64,000 bases of DNA from Bufo bufo (Eukaryota; Chordata; Amphibia; Anura; Bufonidae). Location: NCBI RefSeq assembly GCF_905171765.1, contig NC_053390.1, positions 516,546,852 to 516,610,851 on the forward strand, written 5' to 3'. The notes beneath the pieces were generated by a model. The model saw only the letters and a program-made list of their open reading frames with translations, was not told the origin of the DNA and did not search any database. Shown one piece after another: positions 11,547-21,985 of this stretch. Position 1 is the stretch's first letter. Every line of letters starts with the position of its first letter. A program made the position numbers and the translations under genes.

Positions 11547-12266
11547 CGAACAAAAATATAAACGCAACACTTTTGGTTTTGCTTCCATTTTGCATGAGCT
11601 GAACATTTTCAAAGATCTAAAACATTTTCTGCATACACAAAAGACCCATTACTCTCAAATATTGTTCACAAATCTGTCTAAATCTGTGTTAGTGAGCACT
11701 TCTCCTTTGCCGAGATAATACATCCCACCTCACAGGTGTGGCATATCAAGGTGCTGATTAGACAGCATGAATATTGCACAGGTGTGCCTTAGACTGCCCA
11801 CAATGAAAGACCACTCTGAAATGTGCAGTTTGATCACACAGCACAATGCCACAGATGTTGCAATGTTTGAGGGAGCTTGTAATTGGCATGCTGACTGCAG
11901 GAATGTCTACCAGAGCTGTTGCCTGTGCAATGAATGTTCATTTCTCTACCATAAGCCGTCTCCAAAAGCGTTTCAGATCATTTGGCAGTACATCCAACCG
12001 GCCTCACAACCGCAGACCACGCGTAACCACACCAGCCCAGGACCTCCACATCCAACATGTTCACCTCCATGATCGTCTGAGACCAGCTACAGGGACAGCT
12101 GCAGCAATAGTAGGTTTGCATAACCAAAGAATTTCTGCACAAACTGTCAGAAACCGTCTCAGGGAAGCTCATCTGCATGCTCATCATTGTGTATGTAGAA
12201 AATGTTTCAGATCTTTGAGTTCAGCTCATTCAAAACCAAAAGTGTTGCGTTTATATTTTTGTTCAG
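11547..12266 (+). mobile_element. Internally deleted Tc1-like transposon
   Basis: The ends are CCGAACAAAAATATAAACGC at 11547 and GCGTTTATATTTTTGTTCAG ending at 12266, inverted copies followed by TA. At about 720 bp it is half normal Tc1 length. The sequence passes from the transposase N-terminus straight to the 3' untranslated region near 12195, so the catalytic half is deleted. It could move only with help from an intact relative. Confidence 0.88.
11846..12195 (+). pseudogene. Tc1 transposase, DNA-binding domain only
   Basis: The frame reads through the N-terminal paired-like region: GMSTRAVACAMNVHFSTISR is the first helix-turn-helix, followed by the GRPR-like arm (NRRPRVTTP) and the second helix-turn-helix ending ISAQTVRNRLREAHLHA. 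After that the frame enters non-coding 3' sequence, and the open frame runs on by chance to 12448. No DDE residue is present. A protein made from this could at most bind the inverted repeats. Confidence 0.85.
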
Positions 12267-12598
12267 TATATATAAGGAAAATTTATTCCTTAGGAAGATT
12301 TGTGAAGCACAGCAACTGGGCAGAGTTGAATGTAAGACACATACCTGTGTACTGCTGTAACAAGCAAGGGGCAGAGAAGAGGAGAGCTTTGTGCAGAGCA
12401 CCAAAGAAAACTAGAAGTTGCCAAAATGGCAGGAGACAGCAAAAATAGTTTGGAACCAGCGAGGACCGTGACAGACTTTAGGGTGTGTGTTGTGTACTCC
12501 AGACCAGTGAAGTCAGCACATGGATTGCATCACCCCCCAGATCAGTCAGGTCACTAAAATGGATCATTTAGAAACTGAAAGGAGAGGCCAGTCAGTGT
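12267..12598. other. Non-coding stretch, no gene seen
   Basis: No open frame with recognisable content apart from run-on of the Tc1 frame. No repeat ends identified. Confidence 0.4.
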
Positions 12599-12720
12599 GA
12601 GACTTGAAATAAAGTACCATTGCTCTCTCCTGGGTATAATGCAAATAAAATGATAAAATGTTCAGCTTTATTTTAAATCCACAAAAAAGTTAGGAGCAAA
12701 AGAAATGTGATAAATTCTGA
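12599..12720. repeat. Short interspersed repeat B, copy 1
   Basis: The stretch from GACTTGAAATAAAGTACCA to AGAAATGTGATAAATTCTGA recurs at 13581-13695 in the same orientation with scattered differences. The pair flanks about 860 bp. It may be the end of a larger dispersed repeat, but no terminal inverted repeats or TSDs are visible. Confidence 0.7.
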
Positions 12721-13580
12721 TGTTTTGGTCCTCGTGTGGACCCTGGTCACAGTGAGGACTGAAGAAGGCAAGGCTACATGTTCCCTTTCCTTGCAGCACC
12801 TCCCGCTGTACCATGGAAGGACACAACAAACCTTTCCTTTTTTATTCCTCTGTGTGAAAGAAAAGGTTCTCAAAAGGCATGTTAAATCTTTCTCAACTGT
12901 TGATATGCATTTTCATTCAAGCTTTTAATTCTAGAGTGCTGTGTTTTTATGGTGTTCCAGAACAAGCATTGCATGCGTGTCCCATGCCGGCAGAAACTGA
13001 TGATTACCCGCTCAATAACCTCTAAATACACCCTCACAAAGTACTGAATCCATTCTCCCTCATAATAATTGATAAAGTAGGATGAGGTATTAGTTGACAT
13101 TTTTTATAAAATATGCAAACTTGCAACCTGCATCAAGGGTCCTTATTGTCTTGTGACTAATTATGCAGGTTTAAACAACAACCTGGTGTAGCTGTGATGT
13201 GGATGTCGTAGGAAATGTTGCAGACATGAGACTTGCAAAATTACAATGCTTTACTTATCCCTGAATGAATCTTTACCATGTTAAAGTTTAACAATTTAGT
13301 AAAATGGTGAGCAAGAGCAGAATGATGTGGAGCAGGTCTAGAACATGTGTGTCCTATGAGCGCTGAGGCCCATCACTACTTTGACAGTTTCTTGAATTCT
13401 TCACACAACACCGTCTGTGATGTCTTAGTTAATCGTGCTATTGGTACACCTGGTGCCTCCTGCTTTTTTGCTGAACAGCTCTGCAGATAAGTGTCATCGG
13501 TAACTTTGCTACTTCTCTCACTGACTGTGGAATACTGTTGGGTTACACTCAATGTCCTCATAGGTGGGGAGCAGTGTGGA

Positions 13581-13695
13581 ACGGACTTGAAATAAAGTAC
13601 CACTGCACTCTCTCTCCTATAGTGCAAATAAAATATTCAGATTTATTTTAAATCCACAAGAGTTAGGAACAACAGAAATGTGACAAATTCTGACA
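13581..13695. repeat. Short interspersed repeat B, copy 2
   Basis: Direct copy of 12599-12720: GACTTGAAATAAAGTACCA, then AAATAAAATATTCAG, then TTATTTTAAATCCACAA, then AGAAATGTGACAAATTCTGA. It is followed at once by a PIF/Harbinger-type MITE fragment. Confidence 0.7.
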
Positions 13696-13699
13696 ACAG

Positions 13700-13829
13700 A
13701 AAAGGAACTACGGATGCGGACAGCACACTGTGTGCTGTCCATATGTTTTTGGCCCCATTGAAAGGAATTGGTCTGTACCCATTCTGAAAAATTGCAGTAC
13801 CATTCATACGGTCATGTGAATGGACCCTT
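13700..13829. mobile_element. PIF/Harbinger-like MITE fragment
   Basis: It contains the inverted core GGACAGCACACTGTGTGCTGTCC (split here as GGACAGCACAC and GTGTGCTGTCC), also found at 40494-40519 in another MITE. It ends CGGTCATGTGAATGGACCC next to TTA, matching the pattern of the TWA-flanked family. The left end is missing. Confidence 0.6.
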
Positions 13830-13980
13830 ATGCTGTGAATTTGACCCCCTCCAATCAAATATTGATGACCTATGCTGAAGTACATATTACAGTCTTGAAA
13901 ATCCACTTAATGCTTTTTTTGCATTTAGAATGAGCAATATACAGTATATGTGATGTAACCAAATGTTGACATGTTGCAAT

Positions 13981-14455
13981 CGGGGGTGGACTGGCCATAG
14001 ACCTTACATAGAAATTTCCTGGTGGGCCAAAGCCAAGGTGGCCACCCAAGCTCTCCTCTCTGCTGCTGGCCAGGTACATAATGAGCTCTCAGCGGTAATT
14101 AACGCTGTGAGAATCAGGTACTCATGTACTCTGGGCCACTGAACACACATACCCTCCTGAATTCAACTGCTGGGGCCACATCACACCTCCTAAGCCTCCT
14201 GCTCCATATCTTAATCAGAGACAACTGGAGGAGGAGGACGGAATATGGCAGCTATTGATGGCCACCACAGAGGTACAGATTTTGGGGCAATATATTGTTC
14301 CGCACTGTACTATATGGTTCTGCTGGGACAGTATTTTGCATTTGGTCTTGCTGACCCTGCCTACTTGTGTTGCCCCAACTTCTGTCAATTTGGACCCGCA
14401 TACAACATGGAGCTACTTTTTTTTTTTTTCCAGGGACACTAAGTTCCCAGTCCGT
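13981..14455. mobile_element. hAT-like MITE
   Basis: The ends GGGGGTGGACTGGCCAT on the left and CCCAGTCCGTTCCTG on the right form an imperfect inverted repeat of a hAT-type terminus. Flanking 8-mers GTTGCAAT and ATTGCCAT agree at 6 of 8 positions, which would fit an old hAT target duplication. The body is non-coding. Confidence 0.5.
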
Positions 14456-14695
14456 TCCTGATTGCCATTATAACCACACATAGTTTAAGAGCTTGTATAC
14501 ATAAGTATTGAGGCTTCAAACACTTTTTCATGGCCTTACAAGGGTCTAATTCTGTCTAGGGCAAAAAAAAAAACCACAAGTATAGAGGGGCATATGCATA
14601 AGCTAAAAGTACAGTACGAGCCCTAAAATGTATATATGAGAACAACAAGACAAATAAGGACAAGCCAGTCAGCACTGCAGGGGAAATACATTTGT

Positions 14696-14702
14696 TTTAT
14701 TT
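14696..14702 (-). terminator. Candidate polyadenylation signal of the PSD3-like gene
   Basis: On the minus strand the sequence reads AGCAAGAAATAAAACAAATG, with a canonical AATAAA, followed about 20-30 nt later by a GT-rich run (GTGCTGACTGGCTTGT). The 800 bp upstream on that strand (15500-14700) are AT-rich and free of obvious transposons, as expected for a conserved 3' UTR end. Other TTTATT words exist nearer the stop codon (for example 21921 and 16037), so the real site is uncertain. Confidence 0.35.
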
Positions 14703-15600
14703 CTTGCTAAAGTTTGTACATATACATGTCATATACACACTTTGTTTCTTTAGATCCTTCATTAATTTGGATGATTTACGTTACATAAAAATCATTTTTG
14801 ATGCTGTCAATTTTTGTTTCATTTTTGTAAAGCAACAATATCCCAACCTATAAAAACACAAAGTAACATTTACACAATAGAGAAATGTACTATATCACAG
14901 CTTCTATAAATATAAGGGGACTCATTAGCCAATGTACAATAATTTGGAAAGAAAGGGTCTTGAAAAATGTACATGCGAAATTGAAGTAAAACCATTGTAA
15001 ACATGATAAATGATAGGATGCCTCCTCAGCTGTCCTTTTGTAAATGACTAGTATTATTTTAGAGTTTAAAAGTGCTCCATCCAGCTTTTTTGCATTCGTG
15101 TCATGTCCGCACTTAACTAGAATTCGATATTGCAACACAGAATTCAAGCTTATATTTTCACGTCTCACAAGGCCAGTCAAAGCAATCTGCCACCACAAAA
15201 CTGTCAACAGTGATGTATTGAAAGAGGTGTGAGAATTACTTTCTACTGCTACCTTCAATCTAGTACAATTTTTTTTAATAAAACTGCAATTATACATAGA
15301 AGCTCCATTGTGTGGAACTACTCTGAAGAAAGATGGATTGTGTGATCTTCAAAGGAAACTTGTTTTGCTTTTACAATCCTTACATATGTTTAAAGCATAC
15401 AGTACTCTACGTTTTACAAGAAATGGGAGGCAAACTCTACAAAAAACAAAATCAACATAAATCATGACCATAATAAACATGGCCATCATTCACTCACATC
15501 ACATTCTACATAAAAATGTCCTGGCTATTGGTTTTATTTGGCCTTATTTGGCCATCTGAGCTGGCTACACTCACACAAAGGGACAATTAATTTTTATTAA

Positions 15601-15811
15601 GGATCATTTGCCCATGTAAAAGGCCTACCAATCAGTCGACAACAAAGCAAACACTCATTTGACGGCTGACTGGATGTTGCTTGTTGGCAGTACCTCTCTC
15701 CAGGTAACAGAGGATGTGCCGTCGACAATAATGTAAAAGAAAGGTCGCATAAATGATCTGGCCATTCATGCAGCCATTCATCTAGGTAATTATCTGCCCA
15801 TGTGAAGATCC
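15601..15811. mobile_element. Small MITE, 211 bp
   Basis: Ends GGATCATTTGCCCATGTAAA and CTGCCCATGTGAAGATCC are inverted copies, flanked by TTAA on both sides (15597-15600 and 15812-15815). No coding sequence. Confidence 0.6.
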
Positions 15812-16927
15812 TTAAACCAGCAGTGCCCTTACATGCTATATAATGGACTGGGCTCATTACACTAGCATGAATCTGTCCAAAATCGACAAAGACACTTCCT
15901 GTTCTTAGCAAAGGCTGACAATTCCTTAAAGGTTATGCTCACAGCTGAACACCCCAATTTACATATAGAATTAATCTGCATAAACAGTTGAGTCAATTAT
16001 TGTTTTTTTATCTTTGCACTGATAGTGAATTACAACCTTTATTATAACTCAGAGCTGTATTCATAATTCTGTTGGTTGTTCCTGGAAACTGTCGACATGC
16101 TTGTTGTCAAACTCAACCCTAACATGATAACTAAGATCCTGCAATCTTGTGGAATAGTTATCTATATGATTACTGTAATGTATAGTGCTTAGTGAGACTC
16201 TTTATCGCCGGTGAGTCAGAACTGTGAATGTAGCTCTGGACTACATGATGGGCTGTAACGCAGGATCAGTACAAGTTTAGTAGTGTATGAGTATTCATAA
16301 AGTCACTCAACTTTATGTAAGTGAATCCTATATGGTAAATGAATGCTGTAGAGACTTCTCATTTGACAGGGTTGTTAGGTTATGCACTGCCTAACAACCT
16401 CTATCTAGCAGTTATTATTAGGCAGCATGTAAATAGCCAGCTGAATAATAGGCTGCTACTATGTACGCCCAGACCAGCACTAAGCTCGGAATAGGAAATA
16501 GATGGTCTAATAAAATTTTGAAAAGTGAAGAAAGCCATAAACATATCCATGAAGAAAAAGATCACTCGATAAATTGGATTTTCTGTTTAATAGCCTAAAC
16601 TTGCTTATTTGTTCCTATCTAGCATCTACACATCAACATTCAATATCCACACATAACGTCCTTTTAAATTCTGTTTTCCGATAAACCCTAAATGACTACT
16701 GAAAGAGATGTTCCCATAAATTTATCCTGATCCTGCACTTGAAAACATCCGAGGACATTAGTACTGATGGCTGTATACTACAAGAGATTGGTACATCTTG
16801 TGAATTGATTAGAAGACCTTTCATTAGTCTTACTCTCACAAAAGGCATACAATGGTTAATGGGGGTTTACTTAGAATTGTCAAAGATCTGAAATTCTTAG
16901 TGGAATAGACAGTCGACTGATTCTTAA

Positions 16928-17626
16928 AGGGTTTCTGTCACCCCACAAAACTCCTTTTTTTTTTTTTGGATAGTTAGATTCCTTATAGGGCGATATAGGA
17001 GAATATAATAGTCTTACTTACTTTCATGCGGCCGATTCTTTATAAAACAAAGTTTTATAATATGTAAATGAGGGCTCTACCAGCAAGTAGGGCGTCTACT
17101 TGCTGGTAGCCGCAGCAGCAATCCGCCCCCTCGCCGTGTTGATTGACAGGGCCAGCCGTGATCTCCTCCTCCGGCCGGCCCTGTCAGTAATTCAAAAATC
17201 GCGCGCCTCTGGTCATTCGGCGCAGGCGCTCTGAGATGAGGAGGCTCGTCTCCTCAGTGCGCCTGCGCCGATGACATCACCGAAAGAGAAGACGTCATCG
17301 GCGCAGGCGCACTGAGGGAGTGCTGAGGAGACGAGCCTACTCATCTCAGAGCGCCATTTTGAATTACTGACAGGGCCGGCCGGAGGAGGAGATCACGGCT
17401 GGCCCTGTCAATCAACACGGCGAGGGGGCGGATTGCTGCTGCGGCTACCAGCAAGTAGACGCCCTACTTGCTGGTAGAGCACTCATTTACATATTATAAA
17501 ACTTAGTTTTATAAAGAATCGGCCGCATGAAAGTAAGTAAGACTATTATATTCTCCTATATCGCCCTATAAGGAATCTAACTATCCAAAAAAAAAAAAAA
17601 GAGTTTTGTGGGGTGACAGAAACCCT
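16928..17626. mobile_element. Palindromic TTAA-flanked MITE, 699 bp
   Basis: TTAA at 16924-16927 and 17627-17630. The two halves are near-perfect inverted copies over most of the length: the left AGGGTTTCTGTCACCCC, CTACCAGCAAGTAGGGCGTC and GGCCAGCCGTGATCTCC all recur inverted on the right, so a single strand could fold into one long hairpin. It shares terminus design with 43444-44107 and 55691-56123. There is no coding sequence. Confidence 0.88.
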
Positions 17627-18533
17627 TTAAACAACATATGTTTATCTAGATAGAGATATAATAGAGAAAATAATAATAATCAGGGAGATGTAAAACCCCT
17701 TTATGGTTCCTCCAATCCCATAGTTTTGATTGTGTTGAAATGGTACAATTAAAAGTTCTCTTGCAGATATGAATGCTATCCTTACATGTCACAAGGAAAC
17801 TATAATAATTGTTCATTTGGATTTAAAAGTGTGAATTTACTAAATGGACCTGTGTGTGTAGTGTTATAGCTACTGTACATTAGCGTCAGGCTGCAAATGG
17901 CTAGAAAACACCCTGCTAACATACAGAGGTGATAGACAGCATTTGGGAAAAATGTAGACTGCGTCACTTGGGATGGGGGTAGAGACAATATCGTATCAAA
18001 AGAAAGAAAACCGTATTTTATGCGAATCCTGGTTGACATTATGTGGTGGATTAGAAGGTTTATAAATAGCCAAGAGATAAAATGCCATATTAATATGCAG
18101 CAGGCTATCGGCTGTTCAGCCGCAGAGCCACAGAGAGACAAGGCTGTGTTCACAGGTAGCTAAACGGTACTTGAACTGCTGTGCAGCTCCGCTGGGCCTG
18201 AGCTGCTTCTACTGTACAGTGCCTGGTGCAAGATCTGTACAAATGGCAGTTGCAGAGACATTATCAGGTGAATAACTCGGGCTGAAGCTAGTACCGGAAA
18301 CACATCAGATAAAGTCTTTTTGTTTCCTATTTAGGGATAGGTTTGCACAATCCCTTTGAGGAGTGTAATATATAATTTGATGCCATTGACATAAAATCAT
18401 TGTCAAGGATTAAAACAACTCTTCTAGTTATATGGAGACATGTTCTGGTAATCAAGAATAATGCAAGTAAATGCAGTGCCAAATTTACATTGCAGGAGTC
18501 TGTAGGCATAAAATACTTAAGACTTTCTTATTA

Positions 18534-18787
18534 AACCAGTCAACCATGGACCAGATTTATTTATTTTTTACATGGTCAAGTGCAACCTTTTGTTTCTTTC
18601 TATTACAGCAAAGAGCTACACTGCATGTATATCAGTACTGGAGAGTGACTACTTGACTGTCTTACTGACTCTTGTACCTAATAGAACATCCAATCCTGGG
18701 TAAATGTACCGCAACATGATAAACATTTCTGCAAGGTAGAATAGACATACTAAAGAGCCCTAATAAATACCGTATTCATAAATGGTA
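18534..18787. repeat. 254-bp direct duplication, copy 1
   Basis: The stretch from AACCAGTCAACCATGGACCA to CATAAATGGTA recurs at 21029-21282 in the same orientation, with the same length and only about five substitutions and no indels. Flanks on both sides differ. It contains no terminal inverted repeat and does not begin TG and end CA, so it is not an LTR pair of standard type. Confidence 0.9.
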
Positions 18788-19641
18788 CTTCTCTTCCCCA
18801 AATCTGTCTAAATGTTCACAAGTAATCTTGATGTTTCCAAGTCCATTCTGTGAAGTACTATTCTGCTTAAGGCTTTGGGGGACTTGAAGGAAACGTATGA
18901 AAACAAACAAACAAACAATTTAAAACTATCTAAAACAATTTTATATTACACCACACAGAGAAGAAGTCTAAGTACCTTAGGAGTGAGTAGTTAATGGCAC
19001 CAGCAGCACTAATCTCCTTAAATGTGCCATGTACTGAACCTCTCCAGGCCTCACTCCGGCTAGATTCAATTTTCAGTCTACAGCTATTACATTTAATGTG
19101 GGCCTATGTGTTATATAGTCTGGCATAAAACAGATATGCCACTGAAGGTGTGCAGAACACCAGGCATAGCAGCCACAAAGAATATAACAAGTTTGAAAGT
19201 CAAATCTGTAAAAAGTGCCATTAAAGGAGACAGGAGCTGACAGATGTCCTGGGAATAGCTATGCAAGTTAGTTTATTGTATTTTACCTGTGCTGCTGTTC
19301 CTATTTTATGCTAAATATCATTAAAATGTCAAAAAGTAAATGTACACAGAAAATAGAAAAGTACCATATTTAGAGCTACACTAGATAAATGTACATAGCA
19401 CATATGGTTGATTTTACACTGGATATATTATATTAGAATATAGTAATGGACATGTTGTCTATATATTTTGATGAAATATATTTGCCAACTAGTAAATGGA
19501 GTCAATGTGAAGCCAAGGAAAGATCCTGTAAATAATGAGCCTTTACATGAGCCCAGCAAGCTGGGTGATATTCTTAGAGAGAGTCTGGTAATTACTGGAC
19601 AACATAGTTAATGGTCTACTTTATCTTACGTAGTTAGTGAT

Positions 19642-20069
19642 TTAAAGCAACCATCTGGTTCTAGAAAAAAAATCATATTAACTGGGGAATGAATAATACT
19701 TGCCTAGTGCCCTCCATTTTATTTGTAGATCTGTCAACTCCCAGGCTCCTCTTCTGTCACCCAAGATGCCTGCACCCCTTCTCAGAATACCTGATGCATA
19801 CTTTGCATTTGGTAACACAAGATAGTTCCTGTTCCCCTTGGATTGGTCAGCACTGCTCTCATGAACAGATCTGGCTAATCCAAAAATCAGGGTTGGACAA
19901 GTAGGAAGTGTCTTGGCCTACCAATGCATAGTGTGAGAAACATTGCAAGCATCATGGATGGAAGAAGAGGATTAGCAGATCTTCTGAAAAGGAGGTCACC
20001 ATGTAAGTGTTCTGATCATTCCCCAGTTAATGTGAATATTTTGCTTAAACCAGATGGTCACTTTCACAT
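19642..20069. mobile_element. Probable MITE, about 430 bp
   Basis: Left end TTTAAAGCAACCATCTGGTT and right end AACCAGATGGTCACTTTCA are inverted matches with one gap. The interior also shows inverted words (TTAACTGGGGAATGA and TCATTCCCCAGTTAA). The target duplication is unclear. No coding sequence; the 71-residue frame within has no known motif. Confidence 0.65.
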
Positions 20070-20480
20070 GTATTCCCAGATTTGATAATTATTAGGATTA
20101 ATAAATGATGCTATGATCACTATTTACACTGTACTTGCAGACTACCATTAGCTTCTACTCAATGTAAACTTAAACATATAAAGTTACAGGGATGTTGCAT
20201 AACATTGTTTTTTACCTAGGAAGAAAATCTGAAATTCGTTGAGACCTATTTTGCATATTTCAAATATTTACTGGCCTGCAATCCACTTCTTCTGTTTTCT
20301 AAACTTAAAGTGGAGATTCACCTCAGAGCCAACTGACTCTTTATATTACATAGTATCATATACCTCAAATATAATGTTAACAGTGCTGTTTAAAAATTAA
20401 AAAAACTGCTCATCTCATGGATCCCACGGCACTCCTGTAACGCCGCTACCTAGTGCCCCGCCAATCCAGCATGACATTTT

Positions 20481-20592
20481 GACACAGGGACATGTGACTG
20501 CTGCAGCAGTGATGTGCTACAGCCGGCAACTGGCTGCAGCAGTGATCTGCTACAGCCAGCAACTGGCTGCAGCGGTCACATGTCCCTGTGTC
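20481..20592. repeat. Inverted repeat enclosing a 38-bp tandem pair
   Basis: Arms GACACAGGGACATGTGAC and GTCACATGTCCCTGTGTC are exact inverted copies. Between them CTGCTACAGCC(G/A)GCAACTGGCTGCAG occurs twice in tandem. It looks like the core of a dispersed repeat whose outer limits I cannot place. Confidence 0.7.
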
Positions 20593-21028
20593 AGGATGTC
20601 ACTGCTGGACCAGGAAGCAGAGAGTGGCAGGGAACCAGGCAGCGATTGTACGGACTCAATAGGGGATCCCTGAGGAGAGTACTTTTTTTTTTTACTGCAT
20701 GGAATACTGCACTATTTCATACAGTATTCAAGTAGAGCACAAATGTTTTATATTTTTTTTATTTTTGTAGCATGACTGCCTATGCAGGAAGGATGCCCCT
20801 TTGTGGAATCTGTTAAACACAAGCACCCAAGGTTTCTGTCAGGAACACTGCCGACACAGTGTGAAAAAGGCCTTAGTGAAAGCACTTCATGTAAAGCAGA
20901 ATAAAACAAAAGTAATAAAATTGACCTCACGAACACTAGCATTTGTCTATTTCAAGAAAATGTTGCTACTACATCTTATTACATATGGACAGACATTGCT
21001 TCCACCTTTAGCATTTGGGTGCTGCCAC

Positions 21029-21282
21029 AACCAGTCAACCATGGACCAGATTTATTTATTTTTTACATTGTCAAGTGCAACTTTTTGTTTCTTTCTATTA
21101 CAGCAAAGAGCTACACTGCATGTATATCAGTACTGGAGAGTGACTACTTGACTGTCTTACTGACTCTTGTACCTAATAGAACATCCAATCCTGGGTAAAT
21201 GTACCGCAACATGATAAACTTTTCTGCAAGGTAGAATAGACACACTAAAGAGCCCTAATAAATACCATATTCATAAATGGTA
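21029..21282. repeat. 254-bp direct duplication, copy 2
   Basis: Second copy of 18534-18787, 2495 bp away, about 98 percent identical by eye. The short plus-strand frames that end in both copies share the same C-terminus (YWRVTT) only because the DNA is duplicated. Confidence 0.9.
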
Positions 21283-21502
21283 GGTGGGTAGTTGCAAAGA
21301 CTGCATGACTTTTTTGGTGCTTTTTCTTTTTTTCCCCCATATTGAAAACACAGCACAGCAATGACGTGTGGCAGCAAACTAATGCTTTAGGCAGATTTGT
21401 CTTGTAAAGTATATGGATATTTGAGAAATAAAAGCAGCTTGATTAGCTAATAACAGCATCCATCAATAATAATAGCAGACTGAATGAAAGCTCAGGGCAT
21501 AA

Positions 21503-21667
21503 GGCCTTATTCACACAGTCAATGTTTAGTCATTGATTTCCGTCAGGGATTCTGAGCCAAAGCCAGGAGTGATGCCTACACAGAGGTAAGATATCATGGA
21601 AAGATTTCCTCCTCTTCTGTGTTCACACCTGGTTTTGGCTCGCTCACTAGTCTGTGTGAATAAGGCC
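21503..21667. mobile_element. PIF/Harbinger-like MITE, 165 bp
   Basis: Ends GGCCTTATTCACACAG and CTGTGTGAATAAGGCC are exact inverted repeats. The flanks are TAA and TCA, one base from a TWA target duplication. The terminal design matches the GGCC-family MITEs at 35561, 40894 and 52568. Confidence 0.75.
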
Positions 21668-21737
21668 TCAATGCAAGGTTAAAAAATTGCTTTCCAGGTT
21701 AGATCAGGGAATATTTAAAACAGATGTGGTCTATTAA

Positions 21738-21985
21738 ACAAATTGTCCGAGTTGGGCAACATATTGCACAGGAAGGGGGGCAATTCGATAAAATACTAAA
21801 AGAAGCATTACCTACCCCTTTATTAAAAATAAGCTACAGCCAAGTGATCAGAGACACCAGCAGGGAGGATCAAAGCCACAGTATAGAAATGGTGGGAGAA
21901 TACATGGATAAGTAATGTTCCTTTTATTAATAAATCTCATCGATCCCCCTTCCCCAAAAGTATTTTGTCCAACTTGGACACCCCT
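21738..21985. mobile_element. TTAA-flanked MITE, 248 bp
   Basis: TTAA at 21734-21737 and 21986-21989. Ends ACAAATTGTCCGAGTTGGGC and TGTCCAACTTGGACACCCCT are imperfect inverted repeats around TGTCCAAGTTGG. Non-coding. Confidence 0.65.

Noticed and set aside
11846..12448. Full 200-residue frame as an intact protein
   Set aside because: Only the first part is transposase. After about 12195 it reads Tc1 3' non-coding sequence, the terminal repeat and then flanking DNA.
18534..21282. LTR retrotransposon with 254-bp LTRs
   Set aside because: The repeats do not start TG or end CA, no primer-binding site, polypurine tract, RT or TSD is visible, and the interior is ordinary AT-rich DNA.
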